From Priestia endophytica DSM 13796 (GTDB lineage Bacteria > Bacillota > Bacilli > Bacillales > Bacillaceae_H), in contig NZ_FOXX01000019.1 in NCBI RefSeq assembly GCF_900115845.1, positions 1 to 56,209 of the forward strand: 56,209 bases of DNA. Reading direction: 5' to 3'. Positions within the stretch are counted from its first letter, which is position 1, and each line of letters opens with the position of its first letter. Positions 25,266 through 33,218 of the stretch are shown here, in pieces. Below the pieces are notes generated by a model. The model ran no database searches, was not told the DNA's origin, and worked only from the letters and a program-made list of their open reading frames with translations. A program made the position numbers and the translations under genes.

Positions 25266-25575
25266 AAGCGATATTGTCCCTAAAAGGGATGATTTTTCCC
25301 TTTTTGCAAGGAGAACGAAAAACCCATATAGGCTGTCTGTCATAAGGCGGTTTTACGATAAAGTTTTTTAATGTTGCGTAGCGCTTTTAATTAAAAAAGT
25401 TTTCGGCCGTTGATAGACAGACTCGGCATCTTAGCTTCCAGGTGAGAGGAGGGCGCAGCCAACGAGGCTCACTCACTTGGAAGGTTAGATGCCTTATGGC
25501 GTTTTACGATTCGGAAGGCAAAAGGGGAAAATCAATTTAATAAAAAAAGAAGCCACCAGGCTTCTTTCCTCTTTT
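25266..25575 (+). ncRNA. Large structured RNA candidate, copy 2
   Basis: Homologous to 3910-4210. CTGTCTGTCA (25333-25342) pairs with TGATAGACAG (25411-25420), GGCATCT (25425-25431) with AGATGCC (25487-25493), and CTTCCAGGTGAG (25435-25446) with CTCACTTGGAAG (25472-25483). Compared with copy 1 both stems changed on both strands, so pairing was conserved while sequence was not. The plus-strand end is AGAAGCC/GGCTTCT (25548-25565) then TTCCTCTTTT. The 440-base gap 25226-25667 contains no gene. Confidence 0.75.
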
Positions 25576-25667
25576 ATCTTTTGAACGTAGGGTTTGAAAG
25601 GTTTTCGGAAGGTCTTTTTGATTTTGTTAATTATGCTTTTGCGTGCTTTTCAGATTCTTATTATCTA

Positions 25668-26108
25668 TTATTTCTTTTGAAGATTAATCCGTTTTTTGTT
25701 TTGTTGGTTAGGCTTTTGTTTACTTTCCTCCAGCAGAAAGGCAATCATATAAACTAGAGTTATTGCAGGTAGAAATGTATTGAAAATTGGATTAGTACTA
25801 GACTCATCAACAAATGTAAACAGCACTCCTACTAAGACTATGAATGATAACCTTATAATGCTTCTACCGTTCTTTTTATCTGTATCTATAAAGAAGAATA
25901 CTGTGAACCCGTACAATAGGAGGAAAAATAAGCCTAGAAGCTGAGAAAGATCATAAGGTAAATTCAGACCTATTAATGCACTAAGTACACCCAAAAGAAT
26001 GATAGACAGAAATACGCAAGCATTTTTCATATCTTCAGAACTTATTTCGTTATTCTCCTTGCTCTGTCTCCAATCCCTTTTGAATTTATAGTTATCACGT
26101 GATTTCAA
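25668..26108 (-). CDS. Four-TM membrane protein, unknown
   Basis: 146 residues, TTG start behind GGAGAT. A charged N-terminus (about 25 residues) is followed by four TM helices and a basic tail. Forms a run with the next two membrane-associated genes. Family unknown. Confidence 0.55.
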   Translation of the reverse strand: MKSRDNYKFKRDWRQSKENNEISSEDMKNACVFLSIILLGVLSALIGLNLPYDLSQLLGLFFLLLYGFTVFFFIDTDKKNGRSIIRLSFIVLVGVLFTFVDESSTNPIFNTFLPAITLVYMIAFLLEESKQKPNQQNKKRINLQKK

Positions 26109-26140
26109 TTTTATATCTCCTTTATAAACTTTTTAAGTTA

Positions 26141-26788
26141 TTAGAATGTCTTGCTTGCTTGAACAATTTCATTCGTATTTGCATACATTTCAGCTTTTTG
26201 TATTAATTCTTCATTTGAATAAGGAGGTAATCTTAAAACCATCTTGACTATATATTCATTGACATCTTCAGCATTGTCTTTAAAACTAGCAGAACGCGAA
26301 TAAAGACCAAATATAATCTTAGTTCCAACTCTGGATACCGTTCTGATTCCCCTATTATCAATTGTTAACCTATTACCATTTTTCGATTTAATGACAAAAT
26401 TAGTACCCTTAAATATTTTTTCGATTTCATCTAAATCTACATCGACCTTTTGCTTTATAGGACGTTTGTAAAGTTCTAGTGTACATTCTTTCACACCCGT
26501 TTTTAAGGCGAATTGCATAATAGCGTTTTGAGTATTTTCATCAACTATAATATTCCTAATTCTTTTTAATCTTTTCAAGATGATTACTGTTTTTTCCTTG
26601 GGACTTTTCTTGTTAAATCCTCTTTTATAAATTGGGCGCATAAGTAAATCAAGAATTTTTATGAGTCCCCAAATTGCAATAACAATAGCTATTAAGATAC
26701 CAAAAACATATATAAGAGAGATGGTTAGTAAAGTGAAGTCTCCGGTAGTAATAGCTGTATGAATCTTTTCAAAAAGCTCATTAATCAT
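26141..26788 (-). CDS. Membrane-anchored paralogue of the 15.6-kb protein
   Basis: 215 residues from ATG at 26788, chosen for GGAAGGTG; an ATG at 26803 is possible. One TM helix (about 17-44) is followed by a domain shared with 15615-16070 (LELYKRP, LTIDNRGIRTVS, LYSRSASFKD). The membrane form suggests that the soluble one may work with it or compete with it. Family not recognised. Confidence 0.65.
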   Translation of the reverse strand: MINELFEKIHTAITTGDFTLLTISLIYVFGILIAIVIAIWGLIKILDLLMRPIYKRGFNKKSPKEKTVIILKRLKRIRNIIVDENTQNAIMQFALKTGVKECTLELYKRPIKQKVDVDLDEIEKIFKGTNFVIKSKNGNRLTIDNRGIRTVSRVGTKIIFGLYSRSASFKDNAEDVNEYIVKMVLRLPPYSNEELIQKAEMYANTNEIVQASKTF

Positions 26789-26802
26789 TTTTTCACCTTC
26801 CA

Positions 26803-27024
26803 TTATTCATAGTTCTTCCTTATTTCTTTTTTGCGTTCGTAATAAAGATTAAGAAAAAACACCAATCCATGAACTAGAGGGCCAAATACAGCCAATGACA
26901 TTAGAAAGTTATTATTTAATAATAGACCTGCTAAACCTATAGGTATACCTATAGGAATCCAAGCAAGAAGTGTCAAATATAATAGGGTAAATCGTCGTGT
27001 AGGCTCTAGTTTCCCATAATACAA
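26803..27024 (-). CDS. Small two-TM membrane protein
   Basis: 73 residues, TTG start behind AAGGAG, two TM helices and a basic tail (YYERKKEIRKNYE). It ends exactly where the next gene begins. Confidence 0.55.
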   Translation of the reverse strand: MYYGKLEPTRRFTLLYLTLLAWIPIGIPIGLAGLLLNNNFLMSLAVFGPLVHGLVFFLNLYYERKKEIRKNYE

Positions 27025-27113
27025 GTTACAGCACTCCTTAATTTGATTAAAAAGCCACTAACTCAAAATTTTGTAAATTCACTAAGAAGAATGTTATGTC
27101 ATTAAAAATCAAC

Positions 27114-27198
27114 GACAAGGGGATTTGTGGAAAATGTAGAGAATATCTCCACAAACCTTAGTTGTTTGACTAGAGAATTTGTTGCTCATGAGCAGATT
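27114..27198. repeat. 85-bp repeat with TTTGTGG hairpin, copy A
   Basis: CGACAAGGGGATTTGTGG and the following 65 bases recur at 35794-35882 with most bases identical. TTTGTGG pairs with CCACAAA around a 17-base loop. Both copies run straight into a TTGCTCATGAKCAG operator. This could be a cis site such as an origin, transfer origin or centromere part; the sequence alone does not decide. Confidence 0.6.
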
Positions 27199-27220
27199 AC
27201 CATGAACAGATCATGAGCAT
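27182..27220. promoter_or_regulatory. CTCATGAG operator cluster
   Basis: TTGCTCATGAGCAG and GATCATGAGCAT, in the family of sites around the MerR-like gene at 18790. Confidence 0.55.
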
Positions 27221-27243
27221 AAATTACATTTTAATTAATCATT

Positions 27244-27975
27244 TTATTGATTTTTTACATATTCATGTCCTTCTTCATCTACACACTTTGTTTCATCAGA
27301 CATCCAAGGTTGCAAACATTTCTTGCAATATCTACTTTTATCCGTTACCTTCTCAATTTTAAAAGGCTCATGTAAGTTAACCACGTTCCAGAAAACTTTA
27401 TAGACAGTTCCATTATTATCAACTGCGCCAGCCCAATAAATAATATCTGAGACTTCAGGAGCAAAAGGAAGTGGTCTATTTATTACTTTGATTTTTCTTT
27501 CTTTAAACACCATTTCTTTGTTTAAAAGTGGAAAACCGGAGAAATAATCAATCACACTGTCTTTTTGATTATCAGCTACTAATGAAGCTTTATGAGGAGC
27601 TTCCCAATCAAACTCTTGCCTTTCTTCAGTTGCAAAGAAATCACTTAAATCCCATGATACTCTATAATGAGAGTCCCCTTCTACATTTTGTCCAGCATTA
27701 GCATAAAAGCACTCATATATATTATTTACAATGCCTTCAATTCCGGTTATTTGGTGTAACATTAATCCGTTAAAAAATACGTTGTTTAGACTCTTAATAT
27801 CCCTCATTTTTTCCCCACCTTTAATTTTAAGGTTTGTTTTATCAAGTGCCCAATCTCTTCCGATTTTTTTAGTTTCTAGTTTTCCTTCTCTACAGTAATT
27901 TTTAACCGTACCAGGTGCTAATCCTAATAACTTAGCAGCCTCTTCTACTCCAATGATATTTTGTAAATCACTCAT
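27244..27975 (-). CDS. Excisionase-type HTH protein with unknown C-terminal domain
   Basis: 243 residues. IIGVEEAAKLLGLAPGTVKNY is an excisionase/MerR-type helix-turn-helix at 7-27. After a short linker (KGGEKMRD) comes a domain of about 185 residues with a late Cys cluster (RYCKKCLQPWMSDETKC). ATG at 27975 follows GGAGAG. Two CGCTAGCGCATG elements in its promoter suggest autoregulation. The C-terminal domain was not recognised. Confidence 0.6.
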   Translation of the reverse strand: MSDLQNIIGVEEAAKLLGLAPGTVKNYCREGKLETKKIGRDWALDKTNLKIKGGEKMRDIKSLNNVFFNGLMLHQITGIEGIVNNIYECFYANAGQNVEGDSHYRVSWDLSDFFATEERQEFDWEAPHKASLVADNQKDSVIDYFSGFPLLNKEMVFKERKIKVINRPLPFAPEVSDIIYWAGAVDNNGTVYKVFWNVVNLHEPFKIEKVTDKSRYCKKCLQPWMSDETKCVDEEGHEYVKNQ

Positions 27976-27994
27976 ATTGTTTCACTCTCCAAAA

Positions 27995-28050
27995 ATGCGC
28001 TAGCGCATGTATTCCATAACTAAATAATACCATATTCGCTAGCGCATGTA
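27995..28050. promoter_or_regulatory. Two CGCTAGCGCATG operators
   Basis: ATGCGCTAGCGCAT (27995-28008) is a perfect palindrome; CGCTAGCGCATGTA recurs at 28037-28050. They lie 20-75 bases upstream of the HTH gene at 27975 and stand out in AT-rich DNA. Confidence 0.6.
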
Positions 28051-28224
28051 AAACATTCCCTAATTTAATTGATTACTTTTTTCAGATTTTTTTACTTTGC
28101 ATTTGGAGCTAAAAAGACCTTGAATCCAAGGTTTCTCACCATATCTCAAAGAGATAAAAAGCGTTATAATAGAGGTTGAAAAAAGATTGTTTGTAACGTA
28201 TTGGAAAAGGTAAGGGGTGTTTTT

Positions 28225-28608
28225 TTGAAGACAGAAGAAGAAAAATTAAAAGAGAAACTTGCACAATCAAACGAGCACATTATGAAATGTATCCTTAATT
28301 ATTTAAAGGATACGGAAGCTATTAGAGAGAAAATGGAGCAACTTAATATAGATACGGACAATATTCCTGAAAATCTTCCCCTGATTAAAGCTTCTAAAGA
28401 GCAATTAACAGCTTATATGGTGGCCATCGACTTTTTAAAGTCTAATTCCAGAGAGTTTTTTAATTTAAAGGATATACGAAAGCAAGTATTAAGCCATGTG
28501 GATTACAAAATGCCGGCGGATGCTTATTTTATTGCTAGAATTCAAGAAATTAATCCTCTTATCAAGAAGGTAAGACATGGCTGTTATCAATATATAAAAC
28601 ATAATTAA
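28225..28608 (+). CDS. Winged-helix-like small protein flanking the defence pair
   Basis: 127 residues from TTG at 28225 (AAGGGGTG upstream); a TTG at 28201 is a longer option. N-terminal coiled coil, then a C-terminal unit AIDFLKSNSREFFNLKDI...VRHGCYQY resembling the end of the 31258-31707 product. Promoter TATAAT near 28164. It may regulate the AbiH operon. Confidence 0.55.
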   Translation: MKTEEEKLKEKLAQSNEHIMKCILNYLKDTEAIREKMEQLNIDTDNIPENLPLIKASKEQLTAYMVAIDFLKSNSREFFNLKDIRKQVLSHVDYKMPADAYFIARIQEINPLIKKVRHGCYQYIKHN

Positions 28609-28638
28609 ATTCAAATTGAACTTATTGGAGGTGAAGAA

Positions 28639-29568
28639 ATGAGTAATTTATTTATTATTGGTAACGGCTTTGACTTATCGCATGGTTTGCCTACAAGCTA
28701 TCAAAATTTTCACCAATATTTATTAGACAAATACCCGAATTCTATTCATAAGGGAGCATCGTTTAGTATTGAACCAACAACACTACCTGATGGTGGAATA
28801 TCATTTGATGATGATGAATTAGTAGGTTTTATTTTAGAATTAATTTCTATAGCAGAAAAAGATGGAGATAATTGGTGTGATATTGAGAGAAGTCTTGGTC
28901 TGCTAGATTTTGATACATATTTTGATGATATGAATAGTTTATTTGAACATGATGATCATGATAACGCCCTTTTTAGAGATGCTCATAGAAATGAAGGTGT
29001 TTCCAGCAATTTCTACTTCGCAATGATAGAAGTTAAACGTTTATTTTCAGAATGGGTTAACTCTATTGATACAAGTATGGTATCGGGTAAGGACTGTTTA
29101 TATAAATTAATTGATGAAGATGAAGATACTTTTTTAACTTTCAATTATACAGATGTACTGGAAAGAGTTTATGAAGCGATAGATATTACTTATATACATG
29201 GGTCCCAAGGGGGAGAGATCATTATTGGTCATGAAGAACCCTATAGAGAGTCCTTAGATCGTTACACAGGTGCTGAACATGATTTAATGAATTTACATGA
29301 CGCTTTACGAAAGGATACAAAAGCAATCATAGAAAAAGAAAGAGATTTTTTTGACTCATTACAAAATATAGACAGAATTTATTCATACGGTTTTTCTTTT
29401 TCAAAAGTAGATTTACCTTATATAAAAGAGATTTGTAATCATATAGATACCAAGAAGATTACTTGGTACTTAAATGATTACGATTCAAAGGAAAGAATAT
29501 GCACTTTTATAAATGCTATTTTAGAGTGTGGTTTTAAGGGTAAGTTTGCCACCTTCCATGTAGAATAA
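28639..29568 (+). CDS. abiH: AbiH-family abortive-infection protein
   Basis: 309 residues. The N-terminal IIGNGFDLSHGLPTSY at 6-21 is the AbiH nucleotide-like signature; LTFNYTDVLERVY, ITYIHG and IYSYGFSFSKVD are further family blocks. GGAGGTG precedes ATG. AbiH proteins protect against phages by an incompletely understood abortive mechanism. The gene is followed by a CoiA-like nuclease gene, so the two may work as a pair. Confidence 0.82.
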   Translation: MSNLFIIGNGFDLSHGLPTSYQNFHQYLLDKYPNSIHKGASFSIEPTTLPDGGISFDDDELVGFILELISIAEKDGDNWCDIERSLGLLDFDTYFDDMNSLFEHDDHDNALFRDAHRNEGVSSNFYFAMIEVKRLFSEWVNSIDTSMVSGKDCLYKLIDEDEDTFLTFNYTDVLERVYEAIDITYIHGSQGGEIIIGHEEPYRESLDRYTGAEHDLMNLHDALRKDTKAIIEKERDFFDSLQNIDRIYSYGFSFSKVDLPYIKEICNHIDTKKITWYLNDYDSKERICTFINAILECGFKGKFATFHVE

Positions 29569-29578
29569 TTAAAAAACA

Positions 29579-29645
29579 GGGCTTGAATTTTGCAACAAAT
29601 GAGTAATGGTACACACAAGGAGAGATAATTGCAAAATTCAAGCCC
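29579..29645. repeat. 17-bp perfect inverted repeat between abiH and CoiA-like gene
   Basis: GGGCTTGAATTTTGCAA (29579-29595) and its exact reverse complement (29629-29645) flank a 33-base loop. There is no T tract after it, so it is not a standard terminator. It may be an RNA processing or attenuation structure within the operon, or a recombination site. Confidence 0.6.
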
Positions 29646-29696
29646 ACATTTGTATCTAAACTAATACTATATTTACTAAAAGGGGAAGCGATCAGT

Positions 29697-31148
29697 TTGC
29701 TAAGATGTATAACAGATGAAAGAAAAACTATAATCGCTACAAAGTGTGATAGAAATTCTACAAAAAGACTAAATGAGGAAAAGAAACTATATTGTCCTCA
29801 TTGTGAGAGCCATGTACAATTCAGAGCTGGAACAAAAAGAACATGGTATTTTGCTCATGTTGATTCAGAATGTTCAGTATACTCTGAACCTGAGACTGAA
29901 GCGCATAAAAAAGGTAAAAAAATCTTATATAATTGGCTTCGAAAAAAATTCCCAAGTGCTGAAGTTGAATATGAATATCATATTTCTGAAATTAAACAAA
30001 TTGCAGATGTTTTTATAATTCATAAAGAGGGTGAATTAGAAGGGAAACGTTGGGCCTTTGAATTCCAACATAGTCCTCTTTCAAAAGAAAATTGGGAAGA
30101 GAGACATGAAGGTTATAAATCTGCGAACATTCAAGACTTCTGGTTTCTGGATAAAAAGTTTATGAAGTTTTCAACGTCTCCAGGAAAAAGCGATGCACGC
30201 TTAATAAAAGAATTAGAAAGAGCCATATTTAGTAGGAGAAGAATGTGCTATTTCCTAGAACCAAAATCTAAACTATTAACAATTGATTTTAAGTTCCGTA
30301 GTTCTTGGGAAAGACCTATAGCAAATGGAAAAGAAAGACCAAGGCAATTTTTCTATCACGATCCTATTCATCATTCTATTGTTATGGATGAAGTAGAAAT
30401 TATAACAGAAGATACATTTCTCCATACTATCCTTTCATATGACGTTATTAAAGAAGACCTTAAGACACATCTAGATGAAGAAATTCTTCCTTGGCTTAGA
30501 GGAGAAGAATCACAAAGGTTGGAGAGAGAGTTACGAGAACGATATATAGAGAAGATTGAATTTGCTGAGTCAAATTTCGAAAGGGAAATAGCAAATGTTT
30601 TTGAACAGTTTATGAGGTCTAATAATGAAAAATTAGAAAATGATATTAGAACATTAAGCTCTGAAGACTTCTTTAATAAATACAATTCCTATGCTAAGAA
30701 AGTACAACAAAATTCTCAAGAGTTTGATAGTTTCAAAGATACAGATGATATAACCGTGCAATATATAAAGGAATATAACTATACGTTCGATTTCTATAAT
30801 ATTTCTTTTCTCAATGAACAAGGCGAAAAATCCTTGGAAGAATACCTAAAGAAAAAGAATGAAAAGGAGATTGACTTAGTTTCATATGTTTATGAAAATT
30901 ATAGTGATGTGTTAACAGAATTAAGGTCTCGTCACATGTTTAGAAAGAAAGAAATCATTAATAAAAAATTACGTGAAATAAAATCTTCTCTTGCTATTTA
31001 TAGCGATAGACCAACTTTATATGACTTTGCTTTCACTTATCGTCGTTGTAAAGATAAAGAAGAAATAGATATGTATATCAAGCAAATTAAAGAAACTATT
31101 CTTAATAATAGCGATCTAGATGATGACCCATTTAAAGATATTTGGTAA
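29697..31148 (+). CDS. CoiA-like nuclease-domain protein
   Basis: 483 residues, TTG start behind AAGGGGAAG. LYCPHCESHVQFRAG...TWYFAH is the CoiA-type zinc-ribbon opening (CPxC and FAH), followed by a PD-(D/E)XK-like core with ADVFI and WAFEFQHSPLS, where Asp and Glu-x-Gln are likely catalytic. The remaining 250 residues are helical and charged. CoiA acts on incoming DNA during competence; here the place next to abiH suggests a defence nuclease. Confidence 0.7.
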   Translation: MLRCITDERKTIIATKCDRNSTKRLNEEKKLYCPHCESHVQFRAGTKRTWYFAHVDSECSVYSEPETEAHKKGKKILYNWLRKKFPSAEVEYEYHISEIKQIADVFIIHKEGELEGKRWAFEFQHSPLSKENWEERHEGYKSANIQDFWFLDKKFMKFSTSPGKSDARLIKELERAIFSRRRMCYFLEPKSKLLTIDFKFRSSWERPIANGKERPRQFFYHDPIHHSIVMDEVEIITEDTFLHTILSYDVIKEDLKTHLDEEILPWLRGEESQRLERELRERYIEKIEFAESNFEREIANVFEQFMRSNNEKLENDIRTLSSEDFFNKYNSYAKKVQQNSQEFDSFKDTDDITVQYIKEYNYTFDFYNISFLNEQGEKSLEEYLKKKNEKEIDLVSYVYENYSDVLTELRSRHMFRKKEIINKKLREIKSSLAIYSDRPTLYDFAFTYRRCKDKEEIDMYIKQIKETILNNSDLDDDPFKDIW

Positions 31149-31157
31149 AAAAGTGGA

Positions 31158-31182
31158 GGATATACTCTTAATGAGTATATCC
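31158..31182 (+). terminator. GGATATACTC terminator
   Basis: Perfect 10-bp arms (31158-31167, 31173-31182), then TTTTAT, ten bases after the CoiA-like stop. Confidence 0.8.
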
Positions 31183-31257
31183 TTTTATAAATCAAAGGTA
31201 TCTACAGTATGTTATCTCTATATTTAGTTCTTTGTTATAATGTAAAAGGTGATTACT

Positions 31258-31707
31258 ATGAAAAAAAACAAAGAACAACTATACAAAGAGATTTTACATA
31301 AGGAACTATCTGAAGAAATGGATCAATTAAATGAACAAATTAAACAACGGAAAGAACAGATAAAAGAACTTATGGGTAGCATGAATGCATTAAAAGAAAG
31401 AAGAGCCCATGTAGAACAAAATATAAGTACTTTAGAAACGCAAGAAATAGAAGAACAAAACAAATATTTGAATCAATCTTTTCAAGATTCTTCATCACTT
31501 TCTTCACAAGCTGCTTTTTATTTAGTTGAATTACTCCAAGAACACCCTAATCAAATTTTTGGGATGAAGGATCTTTGGAAACACCTTTGGCAAAAAGGAT
31601 GTCATATTCAGAAATTCGAATTGGTGTATGATAAAATGAAGAAATTAGATAGACGAGTAGTGAGACCTCGAAGAGGATGTTATATTCTAGATACAAGTAT
31701 AGAATAA
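31258..31707 (+). CDS. Coiled-coil/winged-helix protein flanking the defence pair
   Basis: 149 residues from ATG at 31258 with AAAGGTG upstream. Residues 1-65 form a coiled coil; the C-terminal half (FYLVELLQEHP...GMKDLWKHL...RPRRGCYIL) matches the pattern of the 28225 product. Probably a DNA-binding regulator associated with the island. Confidence 0.55.
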   Translation: MKKNKEQLYKEILHKELSEEMDQLNEQIKQRKEQIKELMGSMNALKERRAHVEQNISTLETQEIEEQNKYLNQSFQDSSSLSSQAAFYLVELLQEHPNQIFGMKDLWKHLWQKGCHIQKFELVYDKMKKLDRRVVRPRRGCYILDTSIE

Positions 31708-31770
31708 ACACTTTTTAAAGAGGGAAATAAGACGTCATATTCTAAAACTTTCAGGAATATGTATTGCATA

Positions 31771-31804
31771 AGGAGGCTATAGCCATCCAACTTTATAGCC
31801 TCCT
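31771..31804. terminator. AGGAGGCTATA inverted repeat
   Basis: 11-bp perfect arms (31771-31781, 31794-31804) in the convergent gap between 31707 and 31866. Confidence 0.6.
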
Positions 31805-31865
31805 TACTCTATGAGATTCATATACTATTTAACAATCTTTTGACGCTTTAGCGTCTTTTTTTGTT

Positions 31866-32204
31866 TCAAAACAACCATACCCATATAAGGTAAACAATCG
31901 GGACCATTAATAAGACGTCCGCTACAATAGATACCTCTTTTTCTTTGATTTCATATGAATTATGACTTCCCTTAATTTTCACTATCCTGACGTCCCTACC
32001 TCTATCCGAGTTTGAATATGATTCCTCCTCTTTCAGTGGTTTTAATTGTTCTGGAAGAAACCTCCCTCTGTGGTCCCGGTTTCTTTTTCGGGCTATCTTC
32101 ACCTTCTCTTCTTTTTCTTTTTTCATCTGTAGGTTCTGTTTTTTCTGCTGGTTTAGCAATCGGGAAAGGGTTTCGATAACTTCTTTTTCCTGTATGCTCA
32201 ACAT
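31866..32204 (-). CDS. C-terminal TM protein overlapping the upstream gene
   Basis: 112 residues, ATG at 32204 with AAGGGAGGG upstream. Helical basic N-terminal half and a single C-terminal TM helix. It overlaps the 3' 203 bases of the upstream frame (32002-32463). Both have good translation signals, so a genuine overlap is possible. Confidence 0.5.
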   Translation of the reverse strand: MLSIQEKEVIETLSRLLNQQKKQNLQMKKEKEEKVKIARKRNRDHRGRFLPEQLKPLKEEESYSNSDRGRDVRIVKIKGSHNSYEIKEKEVSIVADVLLMVPIVYLIWVWLF

Positions 32205-32463
32205 GAGTGACGTCCCTCCCTTCTCTTGATATGAAAGGGCTTCTCTCCAACCATAAAAGGTCTTGTTTTGGTTCCCACATAGGGGAGGGGAGAGAGGAAC
32301 TTGATTTATAAAACTCTAACTTAGATAAGAAAAGAGGAGAATGAGCGCTTGTAAATAAAGAACACCGGATAATCTGGTTACGATCTAAGTAAGTAGCATG
32401 GAATAATTCATCTACGTATTCCTCAAACACTTGATGACAACGAATAGTAGGGCGGTATGTCAT
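32002..32463 (-). CDS. Basic plasmid protein, coupled to the 38-residue gene
   Basis: 153 residues. ATG overlaps the upstream stop (ATGA). The N-terminal TYRPTIRCHQVFEEYVDELFHATYLDRNQIIRCSLFTSA looks like a ribbon-helix-helix or recruiting fold; the C-terminal 70 residues are basic and low-complexity and overlap the next gene. The product may be shorter in practice if a frameshift exists. Unknown. Confidence 0.5.
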   Translation of the reverse strand: MTYRPTIRCHQVFEEYVDELFHATYLDRNQIIRCSLFTSAHSPLFLSKLEFYKSSSSLPSPMWEPKQDLLWLERSPFISREGRDVTHVEHTGKRSYRNPFPIAKPAEKTEPTDEKRKRREGEDSPKKKPGPQREVSSRTIKTTERGGIIFKLG

Positions 32464-32576
32464 AACGCTGCACCTTCAAAAAAACTTTCCACTACATTTA
32501 AAATTTCCTTTTTTCCCTCTTCCGTAAAATAGACGTCCTCTCTCTTTAGTAATTCTAATGCCAACTGAATACTCAT
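32460..32576 (-). CDS. 38-residue protein, first of the GACGTC operon
   Basis: AAAGGAGG lies before ATG at 32576. MSIQLALELLKREDVYF and an amphipathic helix follow. Its stop overlaps the next start, showing translational coupling. The promoter region contains two GACGTC sites. Confidence 0.55.
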   Translation of the reverse strand: MSIQLALELLKREDVYFTEEGKKEILNVVESFFEGAAL

Positions 32577-32727
32577 TAAAAAACCTCCTTTAGTGTAGGG
32601 ACGTCTTTTCCTTGACGTCTTAATACACTTTATGTGGTACAGCTTGTCCACTATTCCCTTTTTCGGGAAGTTTATAAAAAGAAACTTTTGTCCATGCTAA
32701 TACCAGGATAATGAAGGAGGTTATAGC

Positions 32728-32952
32728 ATGTTTGGTGGAAAACCCAGGAGTAAATTTGGGCGTTTTTTAGATAAACATAAAATTTCACAACAAGATTTAG
32801 TTCGGGAAAGTAAAGTAAATAAGACAACCATTAGTCGTCTATGCCAAGGTGATGCCTTTAATCCATCAATTAAAAACGCTACTAAAATCAAGAGCGCTTT
32901 GAAACGTATGACGAATAAAAACATTGATTATGATGATTTTTGGAGTATGTAA
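32728..32952 (+). CDS. XRE-family HTH regulator
   Basis: 74 residues. KFGRFLDKHKISQQDLVRES and TTISRLCQGD form a Cro/C1-type helix-turn-helix. AAGGAGG precedes ATG. It faces away from the GACGTC operon and could repress it. A paralogue follows directly. Confidence 0.8.
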   Translation: MFGGKPRSKFGRFLDKHKISQQDLVRESKVNKTTISRLCQGDAFNPSIKNATKIKSALKRMTNKNIDYDDFWSM

Positions 32953-32992
32953 GGAACTTATTATAAATCATTCATTAAATGGAGTGATTAAA

Positions 32993-33190
32993 GTGTGGAA
33001 GAAAAAGAGAACTAAATTTGGTCATTGGCTGGATAAGGAGGAGATTCATCAACTTCAATTAGAAGAGGCTTCTAATCTTTCTAGAGGTACAGTTTCCCGA
33101 TTATGCAACAGTGAAGGCCATATCCCTAAACGTAGTACCCTAGCTCAATTAATAAAGGACTTAAAAAATTGGGCAAAAATAAAAAGATAG
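32993..33190 (+). CDS. Second XRE-family HTH protein
   Basis: 65 residues from GTG at 32993 behind GGAGTG; an upstream extension has no ribosome site. KFGHWLDKEEIHQLQLEEAS and GTVSRLCNSEG align with the preceding gene, indicating a tandem duplication with divergence. Heterodimer or antagonist roles are possible. Confidence 0.7.
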   Translation: MWKKKRTKFGHWLDKEEIHQLQLEEASNLSRGTVSRLCNSEGHIPKRSTLAQLIKDLKNWAKIKR

Positions 33191-33218
33191 ATGAATTTCT
33201 ATAACAATTCATCTATCT
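33185..33218. terminator. Bidirectional terminator of convergent genes
   Basis: AGATAGATGAATT (33185-33197) and its reverse complement (33206-33218) overlap the ends of the XRE gene and of the next minus gene. Confidence 0.75.

Larger units (their letters stand above)
31731..32619. promoter_or_regulatory. Cluster of seven GACGTC sites
   Basis: GACGTC occurs at 31731, 31914, 31989, 32219, 32532, 32600 and 32614. By base composition about 0.1 per kb is expected. Two sites lie upstream of the 38-residue gene, five within or after the operon. Several read GGGACGTC(C/A). This may be a binding-site family for the adjacent XRE proteins or a codon-phase effect (Asp-Val). Confidence 0.5.
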
